A stretch of 64,000 nucleotides of DNA from contig JAXGPP010000030.1 of assembly GCA_040766885.1 (NCBI GenBank), positions 13,076 to 77,075 on the forward strand. Reading direction: 5' to 3'. This DNA comes from JAXGPP01 sp040766885. Lineage in GTDB: Bacteria > Planctomycetota > Planctomycetia > Pirellulales > Thermoguttaceae. This document shows, piece by piece, positions 42,432 through 51,568 of this stretch (position 1 is the first letter of the stretch; every line of letters starts with the position of its first letter). The notes below the pieces were generated by a model, which saw nothing but the letters and a program-made list of their open reading frames with translations, did not search any database and was not told the origin of the DNA. Made by a program: the position numbers and the translations under genes.

Positions 42432-44933
42432 ATGTCGCCGACCCGACAAGCATATCTGGCAGGTTTTCTCCTCCTTGCCGTGGCAACACCGCTCTGGGGC
42501 GCCGAGGAGTGGCGGCAGTTGAAGTTCGACTCGCGCCGCAGCGGCAATGCGGCTGAGCGGTCCTTGGCCGCGCCGCTTGGCCTCCGGGCCGCGGTGCCGT
42601 TGAGCGATGCCGTGCTCGCCGCACCGGTCGTGGCACGGGGGAAGATCTACGCGATCGATGGTGCGGGCGTCGTGTGGGCGGTCGATGCGGCCGATTTTCA
42701 CGTCGCCTGGCGGTTCGCCACGGCCGGCGGGGCGAAGAACGTCAACAACGTCTCGTCTCCGGCCGTCGTCGATCGCTACCTGCACGTGGGAACCACCGGC
42801 GGCACATACTACGTGCTCGACGCCGATACGGGCAAAGTCGTCCGCGAGATTGACTGCGGTGAGCCGATCTTCAGCGCGCCGGCGGTCGGCGATGGTCGCG
42901 TGTACTTCGCCACACTCGGCTCCCGAGTGCATGCGCTCACGCCCGCAGGAGACATTGTGTGGGTGTGGGATTACGTCCGCGAGGAGTTGGGTTTCGAAGG
43001 GGATCGCTGGAGCGGGGCCGATTGGGTGAAGCACAAGGGGCAGGTCACGTGGCGCGAACAGTTCTGCTGCGTCCGCGACGTGGTGCTGGCCGGCAAGACG
43101 CTCGTCGTGCCGGCCGGCGGCGCGGTGGTGTGGCTGGAAGACACGGGCGAGCGAGCGGCGGTCCGCGGCAAGTGGTTGGGCCGGCGCGAGAGCCCGGCGA
43201 CCCTGGGCCTGAGCCTTGGGGAAGACGGCGCGGTGTATCGGCAATGGACGCAGCGCGACAACAACGGCTCCGTCGAGGTGCTGCGTCTGGCTGACGGCAA
43301 AGTCGAAGCCGGCATGGTTCCCGGCACCGCGACAGCCTACAACGCGCCGGGCTTGCTGGCGTTCTCTTCGGTCAGCCTTCGCGATGGCCAGGTGTTCGGC
43401 TGCCGGCCGGAACAGGGCCGCGGCTTGTGGCGACACACAGGCGGCAAAGCCAACGAGATCATCGATTCGGCCGCATCGATCGCCAGCCCGATTCTCACCA
43501 GGGCGGCGGTGGTTGTAGGTGGACTCGACGGCGCGCTCCGTATCGTGCCGCTTGACGGCGGCCCGGCGTGGTCGTACCAGACACCTTTCGGAAAGGCGAT
43601 CTCCGCACCGGCGGCCGTGTGCGACGGACGCGTGTACTTCGGCGCTGAAGACGGCTATCTCTACGTGCTTGGGCCCGACGGGAATGCTTCGCCGCCAACG
43701 AAAGACCTTGAGCTTCATCGACTCCGCATGGCAAAGGACCGCGCGGCCGGCCAGGGCGCCGACTGGTTCACGAGCTTCGGGAACTGGTCGAATACCAACA
43801 CGGCTAATGACGAGGTCCGGCCGCCGCTCAAGCTGCGGTGGATTCGCCGCTACGAAGGGACGGTGAAGCATCTCTCGGTGTGCGGCGGCGGCCGCATGTA
43901 TACACACACCGCCGAAGGGCAGATCTTTGCCGTGGAGGAAGAGACCGGGCGGCTCTTGTGGCGGCGGTACTTCCCGGGCGTGCATGTATCCTACACGTCA
44001 CCCGTCTACTACGAAGGCCGCATCCTCGTGCCCCAAGCCGGCCTGGAGCGGTGCATGCTCCGCTGCCTCGATGCGGCGACCGGTAAGCTCCTCTGGGAGG
44101 CCCCGTTCAGCGGTTCGCCGAGTTGGAACCGGCAGATCCCGCCGATCATTCACCAAGGGTTGGCGATCTACCAGTTCAGCAGCGGGCGGTACAAACCCGA
44201 AGGGTGGCTCTTCGAGCACCAGAGCACGTTCGGCTTCCCGCAGGACCAGAAGCCGCTGGTGCGGGCGTGGGACGTTGAGACGGGCAAGGAGGTCTGGACG
44301 CGCGATTTCTCGGAATACGGCGCCGGCGGCGACGACGCCGGAATATGCCTCGTCGAAGGCACGCTCTACTACTCGTGCTACTTCGGCAACAAGCCGGTGC
44401 CCGGCGTGACCGCGGCGCTCGACCCCCAGACCGGCGCCATGCGGTGGGTCACGACAAAGCACAGCGTTCACGCCGGATGCACGATCTCCGGGCAAGGCGG
44501 GCGGCTCTACCTTGGCGGCTACAATCCGGTCGAGGGCGACAAGAACGTCGTCTGGTGCCTCGACGCCCGCGACGGCTCGCTCGTATGGAAGTCGGAGCCG
44601 GTGCTGGGAGCGATCCACGTGGTGACGATCACCGATCGCCACCTGTTCGTCCACGCGCAGTACCGCAACGGGTACCTCCTGGACAAACAGACCGGCAAGA
44701 TCGTCGACACGCTGGCCCAAGGCTACCGCTGTTCGCGGTTCACCTCCTGCGAGCCCTACCTGATCGGCCCGAACTTCGACCTGTTCGATCTGTCCGACAA
44801 ACCGACACTCGTGTCGTCGGGGCCGCAGTTGGATGTCCTCATGTGCGTGGGAGCTTTCGCCTCCGGCGGGCGGCTGTACCTGACCACCAACGGCTCAGGG
44901 TTGCAGGCCTGCATGGAGGGGACCGGGCAGTAG
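42432..44933 (+). CDS. Secreted PQQ-like beta-propeller protein
   Basis: An 833-residue protein with a signal peptide (AYLAGFLLLAVATPLWGAEE). Two propellers built of PQQ-like/WD-type blades are visible: APVVARGKIYAIDGAGVVWA, SPAVVDRYLHVGTTGGTYYV and SAPAVGDGRVYFATLGSRVH in the first; GQIFAVEEETGRLLWRRYFP, CLDAATGKLLWEAPF and AWDVETGKEVWTRDF in the second. The xxDxxTGKxxW unit is the common PQQ repeat. No Ca/PQQ ligand set or heme motif was recognised, so it may be a structural or binding relative rather than a dehydrogenase. It follows the FAD oxidoreductase gene by 69 bases; a shared operon with the isomerase is likely. Confidence 0.85.
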   Translation: MSPTRQAYLAGFLLLAVATPLWGAEEWRQLKFDSRRSGNAAERSLAAPLGLRAAVPLSDAVLAAPVVARGKIYAIDGAGVVWAVDAADFHVAWRFATAGGAKNVNNVSSPAVVDRYLHVGTTGGTYYVLDADTGKVVREIDCGEPIFSAPAVGDGRVYFATLGSRVHALTPAGDIVWVWDYVREELGFEGDRWSGADWVKHKGQVTWREQFCCVRDVVLAGKTLVVPAGGAVVWLEDTGERAAVRGKWLGRRESPATLGLSLGEDGAVYRQWTQRDNNGSVEVLRLADGKVEAGMVPGTATAYNAPGLLAFSSVSLRDGQVFGCRPEQGRGLWRHTGGKANEIIDSAASIASPILTRAAVVVGGLDGALRIVPLDGGPAWSYQTPFGKAISAPAAVCDGRVYFGAEDGYLYVLGPDGNASPPTKDLELHRLRMAKDRAAGQGADWFTSFGNWSNTNTANDEVRPPLKLRWIRRYEGTVKHLSVCGGGRMYTHTAEGQIFAVEEETGRLLWRRYFPGVHVSYTSPVYYEGRILVPQAGLERCMLRCLDAATGKLLWEAPFSGSPSWNRQIPPIIHQGLAIYQFSSGRYKPEGWLFEHQSTFGFPQDQKPLVRAWDVETGKEVWTRDFSEYGAGGDDAGICLVEGTLYYSCYFGNKPVPGVTAALDPQTGAMRWVTTKHSVHAGCTISGQGGRLYLGGYNPVEGDKNVVWCLDARDGSLVWKSEPVLGAIHVVTITDRHLFVHAQYRNGYLLDKQTGKIVDTLAQGYRCSRFTSCEPYLIGPNFDLFDLSDKPTLVSSGPQLDVLMCVGAFASGGRLYLTTNGSGLQACMEGTGQ

Positions 44934-44967
44934 CCAATACGGAATAGCGAAGGCGGATCGGCACTCG

Positions 44968-44996
44968 CCATTCAGTATTCAGCATTCCTCATTCCT
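44968..44996. repeat. Short-word repeat (cattcagtattcagcattc)
   Basis: A run of ccattcag, tattcag, cattcctcattcct words after the propeller gene. It is comparable in style, though not in sequence, to the word repeats at 4951-4998 and 22183-22224. Confidence 0.45.
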
Positions 44997-45001
44997 GGCC
45001 C

Positions 45002-45214
45002 TCACCGCGTGAGGATGATGTACACGGCGTGGATGATGCCGGGGATGTAGCCGAGGAGTGTCAGCAGAATGTTGAGCCAGAAGTGCAGGCCGAAGCCGAC
45101 TTCGAGGAACACGCCGACTGGCGGCAGGAAGAATGCCAGTAGTAGACGAACGATATCAAACTTCTCGACGCCCCCTCTCCGCACAGGTCGGCGCGTGGAA
45201 TATCCCATCGACAT
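45002..45214 (-). CDS. YqaE/Pmp3-family small membrane protein
   Basis: A 70-residue protein. After a basic N-terminus (MSMGYSTRRPVRRGG) it has the signature of the Pmp3/UPF0057 family: VRLLLAFFLPPVGVFLEVGF and then FWLNILLTLLGYIPGIIHAV, two hydrophobic helices with the FLPPxGVxxxxG and LGYxPGxxHA motifs. Family members in yeast, plants and bacteria affect membrane potential or stress tolerance. The slightly long N-terminus, compared with about 52 residues in E. coli YqaE, is a cytosolic extension. The ATG at 45214 is followed by a second in-frame ATG at 45208, so the exact start is open. Confidence 0.9.
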   Translation of the reverse strand: MSMGYSTRRPVRRGGVEKFDIVRLLLAFFLPPVGVFLEVGFGLHFWLNILLTLLGYIPGIIHAVYIILTR

Positions 45215-45472
45215 CGTGGTGTCTCCTTCACATGTCGGTTCGCGGTTGTATTGAGGGTTGGGCTCCGGCTGTTGATTCAGGTCGGAAGCCGTCAGAAGAA
45301 CTGCAAACGGCGTGCCGCCAGACGGGGGCGCGTACACCGATCGCGGCAGGGATGAACCGCGCTGGATGAGTTGCCGATCCGTGCGCCTGTTCCGGACGGT
45401 ATATGGGCTTGGGCTATTACGGCAATTGTTCGGGCAGTGGGTGAGACGAGGACGGCCTCGACCCCGGGCCAG

Positions 45473-47347
45473 TCACTGCCCATCGGCGACCGGAGAATCC
45501 AGCCTCAGGGAGAATCCCCAGCCGCCACCGCCTTGGGTGACTTCGACGACGAAGGTGTTGTCGCCAGCCTTCAAGTTGACGTCGGCGGTGAAGCCGTCGG
45601 CGGATACGCACTGCATGCCCGGCTTGTCGAGCACCAGCTCGTCGTTGAGCCAGACGCGGAGTCCGTCGTCGGCGCCGGCCAGTAGACGCATGGGTACCGG
45701 GGCGGCAGAGGGGACGGTGGCCAGGGCGTATGCCACGGCGTGGTCGCGGAAACCGTAGATCTGGTTGAAGTCCATCGACCAGTGCATGTTGTCGTCCTGG
45801 TTCCGGTACCGGACCGGCTTCGACTTGCGCAAGGCCGCGATCAACCGCGATCGGTCCGCGGTGGAAAGAGGTGGAGACGCGGGCGGATTGACCCACGGGT
45901 AGGCCTCGCGGGAGACTCGCCAGGTGTGGATGAATTCGTCTGGATTGCGGAAGTCAGCATCGCGCCGCGAGATGCGATTCGTCTCGTGATCGAACAGCAC
46001 CAGTTCGAGGTTGCCCGGCCCGCCGCACTTCGTCCAGAGCGTTTGCTGAGGGACGCGTAAGGTCTTGGTCCGCCGGTCGTTGAACACACGGTAGAAAGCC
46101 TGGTCGATCTCCGGCCCGGCAGCCCCGACGAGGGCGATTCCGTGGGGGGCCTCGAAGACGAACTCTTTCTTCGCCCAGTCCAGTCGAATGGTCGGCCCGC
46201 GCTCGTTATCGTAGTCGACGGCGTCGGGCTGGAACCAGCGGTGATGGGCCAGTTGGGCGGCGAAGAAGGGCCAGTAGCGGGCCATCTCGTCGTCGCGAAA
46301 CGCATAGGGTTCCGGTGCGTGCTTCGACGGCGGTTCGATCGCGCTGAAGCGCCGGTTGAAGTGGTCGAAGCCGCGCGACATGATGCAGAACGGATCGGGG
46401 CTGTGCGGCAGGTCGAAGGTATGCCCCATTTCGTGGAGCGTCGCGCCGATGGTGGTGGAGGCCAGCCCCCAGATCACGCTGCGGTCGACGCTGTCGTCGT
46501 GCACCCGGCCGGCGTCGATGGGGGTGGTGTCGGCAAACACGGCGGCGGCGTCCGCGAGGCTGTTGGGCCAGGAGAAGAGGCTGCCGGAGCCGAACAGTCC
46601 CATGCCGCCGCCGCCCAGGGCGGTGTGGGCCTTCAGTTCGCCGGCGGCATTTTTCTCGGTGAATGCCATCAGGACCATGTTCTTGTTGAACTGCATGGGA
46701 AATTGGCCGTCGAGCCAGCCCGCCAGCGTGCCGTAGAGGTCGAAGCCCTCGGCCTGCAACTCGGCGCGCGCGAGCGGGTGCTTCAGCAGGTGGACTCGGA
46801 CTCGGCCCGTGGGATCGAGATCGAGCTTGAACGTCTTGCGGCCAAACCCCTGCTCGGCCAGGGCCTCGGCGGTGAACGTCTGCATGAGCTTGGCCGACGT
46901 GTCGAGTTTGTCGGCGAAGTTCTGCCGATCGTCGTCGCGCTGGGTGATATAGCGCGGATCGCCGTCGCTGGCGGTCACGTAGACCACGTTCACCTGGTAG
47001 GGAGTGGTCATCGGCCGATAAGTCAGCAGAATGTCGGCGGACTCGCGGTCGGAGGTGAGTCTCAGCCGGTTTTTGCCGGGTACGAGTTCGACGAGGGTCA
47101 CGAAGCGGTCGCCGACGACCGCCGCCTGATTGCCGCCGTCGGGCCGAGGGTTGTCGCGATTGACCACCCGGAGTTGTGCCTGGCCGGGGGCTCTGCCGCG
47201 AAGCAGGGCAACCGGATAGCGGAGTGTCTCGCCGCTGGCGAGGTTCTCGATCGTGATCGCAGCCGCGGCGTGGCGATCCGGTGCCTCCGCGGCCAGCGCT
47301 GCCATCACTACCAACGCGGTCAGAACCCTGCAGCGGCTGTCGATCAT
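45473..47347 (-). CDS. Secreted zinc metallopeptidase (HEMGHTFDLPH)
   Basis: A 624-residue protein with a signal peptide (VLTALVVMAALAAEAP). Near residue 310 it has TTIGATLHEMGHTFDLPHSP, an HExxHxxxxxH zinc motif (metzincin-type), followed by FCIMSRGFDHFNRRFSA, where the Met-turn (CIMSRG) is seen. The arrangement resembles the fungal-type putative metallopeptidase family (YIL108W-like, Metallopep). The C-terminus has a beta-sandwich (RLLAGADDGLRVWLNDELVL and VNLKAGDNTFVVEVTQGGG), similar to carbohydrate-binding PA14-like units. The protease probably acts outside the cell. A -10-like TAGAAT lies about 50 bases upstream of the start. Confidence 0.8.
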   Translation of the reverse strand: MIDSRCRVLTALVVMAALAAEAPDRHAAAAITIENLASGETLRYPVALLRGRAPGQAQLRVVNRDNPRPDGGNQAAVVGDRFVTLVELVPGKNRLRLTSDRESADILLTYRPMTTPYQVNVVYVTASDGDPRYITQRDDDRQNFADKLDTSAKLMQTFTAEALAEQGFGRKTFKLDLDPTGRVRVHLLKHPLARAELQAEGFDLYGTLAGWLDGQFPMQFNKNMVLMAFTEKNAAGELKAHTALGGGGMGLFGSGSLFSWPNSLADAAAVFADTTPIDAGRVHDDSVDRSVIWGLASTTIGATLHEMGHTFDLPHSPDPFCIMSRGFDHFNRRFSAIEPPSKHAPEPYAFRDDEMARYWPFFAAQLAHHRWFQPDAVDYDNERGPTIRLDWAKKEFVFEAPHGIALVGAAGPEIDQAFYRVFNDRRTKTLRVPQQTLWTKCGGPGNLELVLFDHETNRISRRDADFRNPDEFIHTWRVSREAYPWVNPPASPPLSTADRSRLIAALRKSKPVRYRNQDDNMHWSMDFNQIYGFRDHAVAYALATVPSAAPVPMRLLAGADDGLRVWLNDELVLDKPGMQCVSADGFTADVNLKAGDNTFVVEVTQGGGGWGFSLRLDSPVADGQ

Positions 47348-47393
47348 CGGAACCTCACCGAGAGCGTCGGAGTTCGGAAGCTACGTAGCGTAC

Positions 47394-47399
47394 ATTCTA
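47394..47399 (-). promoter_or_regulatory. Possible -10 element (TAGAAT) for the metallopeptidase
   Basis: TAGAAT on the minus strand, 46 bases before the start codon at 47347. No clear -35 partner. Confidence 0.3.
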
Positions 47400-47622
47400 C
47401 TGTAATGCTGTTGTGCATCGCGAGATGTACAGGGCCGGAGGGAAGTCATTCTCGCAAGCCGGGCTGAGGATCGTCATGCGATTACGTTAGATTCCACCGC
47501 TCGCGGTCGCGGCAGGATGCTGCGTTGCGACAGGGGACGGGTGCGGTCGACAGGGGCGGGTGTGTCGGGTAATCTGCACGCTGAGGTCGTTTTCACGCGG
47601 CGGTTCGCGTCGGGAGCACGGC

Positions 47623-49875
47623 ATGCAACGAATTGCTTGGGTGGCGGCCTTCAGCGTCTTGTCTGTCCTGGCCTCGTCGCGGGGCGCCGACATTGTGTGG
47701 ACCAGTGTCGGACCGGGCGGCGGAGGCTGGATCCAGGCGATCGCGTGCGATCCGCGGGATCCGGAAACGATCTACCTGGGCTGCGATGTGGGCGGTTTCT
47801 ACCTGTCGCGCGACGGTGGGCGCTCGTGGCGGATCCAGAACGAAGGACTGAACAACTACTTCGTCGAGTGCATCGCCGTCCATCCGCGCGACAGCAGGAT
47901 CGTGCTCTTGGGCATGGAAGGAGGCGTCTTCAAGTCGACGGACCAGGGAAGAACGTGGTCGTGGAAACGGCGGGGCTTCCCCGCGCCCGAGCGTCACGCC
48001 TACTCGGCTCCGATCGGCAGCCTGTGCTTCGATCCGACCCGCCCCGATGTGCTTTACGCAGGCATCGGCCGGCCGCGCTGGGGCAAGGACGGGAAGGGGC
48101 AGATCTACAAGAGCGAAGATGGCGGCGCGAGCTGGAAACTCACTGCCGCCGGGGGAGCGATCGATCCTCGGGCCATTGTCGGCGACCTGGAAGTGTCGCC
48201 CGACGGCTCTTACGTCCTGGCCGCCACCGACAAAGGAATCTATCGCAGCGATGACTCCGGCAGCACCTGGTCGGCCAGCAACGGTGGCCTCGCGCACCGC
48301 GATGCCGGCGAACTGGCCATCGCCCCCTCCGATCCGCGCGTCGTGTATTGCACGCTGCGGACCACGGCTCGCGACCGCGAGCCATGGAACGGGGGCGTGT
48401 GGCGGTCGGACGATGGCGGCAAGACGTGGGCCCCGCGGAGCGACGGGTTGGCACGCGCTGTCGGCAAGCGAGATCAACCCGGGCAGATGACCTCGGAGTA
48501 CAAGGAGATCGTCGTTCATCCCCAGGATCCCGAAATGGTTTACGTCGGCGACCGCGCCTGGGTCAGCGCGGGCGTGTACAAGACGACCGACGGCGGCAGG
48601 AAATGGGCCCGCGTTACCCGGCACAGTGGCGAGAAGGGGAACATGGACTACGGCTGGATCTCCCAGTGGGGGCCGGCAGTTGAGTGCATGGCCATTTCGC
48701 CTGCCAAGGGGGATCGGGTCGTCTTCGGCACGTCGGGCCACGTCTTCCTGACCGATAGCGCGGGCGACACCTGGCAGCAGCGCTACTGCCAGATCGAGGG
48801 CGATCGTTTCCGGGGGACCGGACTGGAAGTGACCTGCTTCAATGAGGTCGTCACGGATCCAGGAGATCCCGGCCGGCTCTATTTCTGCTACTACGATATT
48901 GGCCTGCTGGTGAGCGATGATTACGGCCGGTCGTTCCGGAAGGCCGGCCAAGGGATGAGGCATGCCGGGAACTGCTTCACTGTCGTCGTCGACCCCGTCG
49001 ACCCCGAGCGGCTTTGGGCGGGAACCGGGCAGTGGGGATCGAACCAGGGAGACGTGTGCCGGAGCGAAGACCGCGGGCGTAGCTGGACTGTAGTGGGCAA
49101 ACCGGAAACGGGGTTGCCGGTCGGGCAGACGAAACACCTCATTCTCGACACGACGAGCCCGGTTGACCGCCGCGTGCTCTACGTCACCTCGCAGGGCAAT
49201 GGCGTCTTTCGCAGCGACGATTCCGGCGACTCGTGGCAACCGATCGGTAGCGGACTGCCGCCGGCGGCGCTTGAGAATCCGCGGGGGCTGCTGTTGGACC
49301 CGCGCGACTCGAAACATCTGCTCCTTGCGCTCGGCGGGAGCCCTTCGAAGGGGAGCGGCCTCTACGAGACCTTGGACGGCGGCAAATCGTGGCGGACGAC
49401 CAGCCGCGAAGGAGTTCTCGCCGACATCCAGGATCTCGTAGCCGATCCGACGGATTTCGCAACCTTGTACATTTGCCAGCGCGAGCACTTCGACCGTACG
49501 GTCGAGCCGCCGGTGCTGCGGCCCGGCGGACTCTTCAAGAGCACTGACGGCGGGGCGAGGTGGACGCGGATCCACGATTTCCACTTCGCGAGTTGCCTCG
49601 CCGTCAGCCCGACCGAGCGCGGCACGCTCTATCTGGGCACCACCGATCATCCCTACCACGATCAATGTCGCGCCCAGGGCATTGTCAAATCGACCGACGG
49701 CGGGAAGACGTGGCGCCAGGAGGTCGCGGGGCTCAGTTGCTGGAACATCTCCTCGATCGCCATCGATCCGCACGACTCCTCCCGGCTGTTCGTCGGCACC
49801 GGCGGGAACGGTGGTTTCGTCGGGGTCGACCGTGCCGCCAGGCGGCAGGACGGAGGTAACGGTTCGGAGCCGTGA
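47623..49875 (+). CDS. Secreted BNR/sortilin-type beta-propeller (GH74-like)
   Basis: A 750-residue protein with a short signal peptide (IAWVAAFSVLSVLASSRGAD). It consists of repeated Asp-box blades: YLSRDGGRSW, FKSTDQGRTW, YKSEDGGASWK, YRSDDSGSTW, WRSDDGGKTW, YKTTDGGRKW, FRSDDSGDSW and VKSTDGGKTW, which place SxDxGxxW turns in each blade. The total suggests two seven-bladed propellers, as in GH74 xyloglucanases and sortilin-like proteins. I cannot assign the catalytic Asp pair, so the activity may be a xyloglucanase or a non-catalytic relative. It converges with the Gfo/Idh/MocA gene ending at 49900. Confidence 0.8.
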   Translation: MQRIAWVAAFSVLSVLASSRGADIVWTSVGPGGGGWIQAIACDPRDPETIYLGCDVGGFYLSRDGGRSWRIQNEGLNNYFVECIAVHPRDSRIVLLGMEGGVFKSTDQGRTWSWKRRGFPAPERHAYSAPIGSLCFDPTRPDVLYAGIGRPRWGKDGKGQIYKSEDGGASWKLTAAGGAIDPRAIVGDLEVSPDGSYVLAATDKGIYRSDDSGSTWSASNGGLAHRDAGELAIAPSDPRVVYCTLRTTARDREPWNGGVWRSDDGGKTWAPRSDGLARAVGKRDQPGQMTSEYKEIVVHPQDPEMVYVGDRAWVSAGVYKTTDGGRKWARVTRHSGEKGNMDYGWISQWGPAVECMAISPAKGDRVVFGTSGHVFLTDSAGDTWQQRYCQIEGDRFRGTGLEVTCFNEVVTDPGDPGRLYFCYYDIGLLVSDDYGRSFRKAGQGMRHAGNCFTVVVDPVDPERLWAGTGQWGSNQGDVCRSEDRGRSWTVVGKPETGLPVGQTKHLILDTTSPVDRRVLYVTSQGNGVFRSDDSGDSWQPIGSGLPPAALENPRGLLLDPRDSKHLLLALGGSPSKGSGLYETLDGGKSWRTTSREGVLADIQDLVADPTDFATLYICQREHFDRTVEPPVLRPGGLFKSTDGGARWTRIHDFHFASCLAVSPTERGTLYLGTTDHPYHDQCRAQGIVKSTDGGKTWRQEVAGLSCWNISSIAIDPHDSSRLFVGTGGNGGFVGVDRAARRQDGGNGSEP

Positions 49876-49899
49876 GGCGGATCGAAGGCGTGCTGCGGC

Positions 49900-51216
49900 T
49901 CACTTCAGCTTCCACGGCTCGCGGTATTCGTAGTCGAGCAGTTGGTTGGCATCGGGGTTGTTGGTGATCAGTTCGCGCTCGGGGTCCCAGTGGAGGGTGG
50001 ATTGGGTCACGCGCGAGATGTGGGCCAGCAAAGTCATGCTGGTCGAGCGGTGGCCGATCTCGACGTCGGCGCGGGGCTTGGCGCGCGACTTGATGCAATC
50101 GAGGAAGTTTCGGGTGTGGTCGCGGACGTGCTGCGCGTAGCCCTCGGGGAACTTCTGGTCGATGCGGTCCATCCGGGGCTTGTCGCTTTCCTGGTAGCGG
50201 CCGCCCTGTTCCGGCAGGACCTCGAAGCCCTCGTCGCTGGCGTATAGGGCGCCTTGCGTGCCGCGGAACTCGGCGAATGCCTGGCGCGGCAGCGCGCGGT
50301 TGCCGCTCGTCTCGTATTGGCCGAAGATCAACAGCCGCCCGGAGGCAAACTGGAACATCCCCTCCATCACGTCGGGGATAGTCCGGTCGTCGTCGACGGC
50401 GAACTTGCCGCCCAGCGCGCTGATGAGCGTGGGCGCCAACTCGTCCCCAGTCAGCCAGCGGAGGACGTCGATAAAATGGACACCGTTGTCGGAGAACCGC
50501 GTGGCGTAAAGGTCCCACCAGCGGAACTTGAATGGGGCGATCGTCGCCTGGTAGGGGCGCTCGGGGCGCGGGCCGAGCCACATGTTCCAGTCGAGATCGG
50601 CCGGCGGGTCACTTGGCGGGGCCTTGCCGATGCCGTCGGGGAACATGTTCGTGGTGTCGAACGCGCGGGCGACGGTCACCTTGCCGATCTTGTCTGCCGC
50701 GATCAGCTCGGCGGCCGCGGCGTACGACTTGCCCGAGCGGCGGTGCGTGCCGACCTGCACGACGCGATTGTGCTTCCGGGCGGCGTCGACCATCCGCCGC
50801 CCTTCGCGGACGGTGAGCGACAGCGGTTTCTCGCAGTAGACGTCTTTGCCCGCCTCGCAGGCCATCACGGTCTGGATGGCGTGCCAGTGGTCGGGCGCGG
50901 CGATCACCACGGCGTCGATGTCGCGGCGCTCGAGGATCTTGCGGAAGTCGCCGTAGCCCTCGGCCTTTCCCTGGGTGTATTTCTCGCGGGCCTTGTCGAG
51001 CGCCGAACGCGAGACGTCGCACATGGCGGGAATCTCGGCATCGTTGTGCTGGACGAAGAAGTCGAGCAACTGGCAGCCGCGGCTGCCGACGCCGATGAAG
51101 CCGAGGCGGATGCGGTCGTTGGCGCCGAGCACGCGCGTCGACTCGAATGCCGTCAGTCCCATGACGGCGGCCGCGCTCGCCTTGGTGAAGGTCCGCCGCG
51201 AAATCGTGTGGCTCAT
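49900..51216 (-). CDS. Tat-exported Gfo/Idh/MocA oxidoreductase
   Basis: A 438-residue protein with a Tat signal (MSHTISRRTFTKASAAAVMG). The Rossmann domain starts IRLGFIGVGSRGCQLLDFF (GxGxxG-type), followed by DIDAVVIAAPDHWHAIQTVM and the catalytic-Lys motif DVYCEKPLSL (EKP). The second domain has the central FRWWDLYATRFSDNGVHFID and the usual helical C-terminus. Enzymes of this family oxidise sugars at C1 or C3 with tightly bound NAD; the exported planctomycete group is thought to take part in 3-keto-sugar formation. The substrate here is unknown. It is convergent with the BNR propeller gene and divergent from the aquaporin gene. Confidence 0.92.
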   Translation of the reverse strand: MSHTISRRTFTKASAAAVMGLTAFESTRVLGANDRIRLGFIGVGSRGCQLLDFFVQHNDAEIPAMCDVSRSALDKAREKYTQGKAEGYGDFRKILERRDIDAVVIAAPDHWHAIQTVMACEAGKDVYCEKPLSLTVREGRRMVDAARKHNRVVQVGTHRRSGKSYAAAAELIAADKIGKVTVARAFDTTNMFPDGIGKAPPSDPPADLDWNMWLGPRPERPYQATIAPFKFRWWDLYATRFSDNGVHFIDVLRWLTGDELAPTLISALGGKFAVDDDRTIPDVMEGMFQFASGRLLIFGQYETSGNRALPRQAFAEFRGTQGALYASDEGFEVLPEQGGRYQESDKPRMDRIDQKFPEGYAQHVRDHTRNFLDCIKSRAKPRADVEIGHRSTSMTLLAHISRVTQSTLHWDPERELITNNPDANQLLDYEYREPWKLK

Positions 51217-51513
51217 GGTGTTGCTCCTGCTGGACGGTCTGGTTGGTTTGGGGATGATTGGGGTGAAGGCAACAGTCTCGGGGAATGGTGGCTTGGCGCA
51301 AGACGCCTAGCGCCGCGCCGTAGTGCGGCACCGCAAGTGCGCCGGTCTCCGGGGCCATTATGACGGCTGGGACAGGTGGTCTCAATCGCGGCGGCAGGAT
51401 CCCCCGCGCGACGCCCTCCGTGCCGCGGGCAACCGGGCGGTGACCGGCGCGCAGCCAGCTTCGGCAGCGGGCCACGCGAAACCGGGCCTTTCGCATCGCG
51501 GGCGCCGGCCCGC

Positions 51514-51519
51514 TATAAT
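51514..51519 (+). promoter_or_regulatory. Consensus -10 element (TATAAT) before the aquaporin gene
   Basis: A perfect TATAAT in cgcTATAATggg lies 49 bases before the ATG at 51569 inside a GC-rich spacer, where it is unlikely by chance. The -35 region (around 51489-51496, tttcgcat) is weak. The remaining 352-base spacer (51217-51568) shows nothing else. Confidence 0.5.
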
Positions 51520-51568
51520 GGGCAGCCGGTGCCGGGTGGAATATCAAACTGGCGAGGAGACGCCTGCG

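Noticed and set aside
40806..43985. 1059-codon minus-strand frame opposite the FAD and propeller genes
   Set aside because: Runs through two well-supported plus-strand genes; no motif, composition typical of an antisense shadow.
47593..49773. 726-codon minus-strand frame opposite the BNR propeller
   Set aside because: Antisense shadow; the Asp-box repeats on the plus strand are unambiguous.
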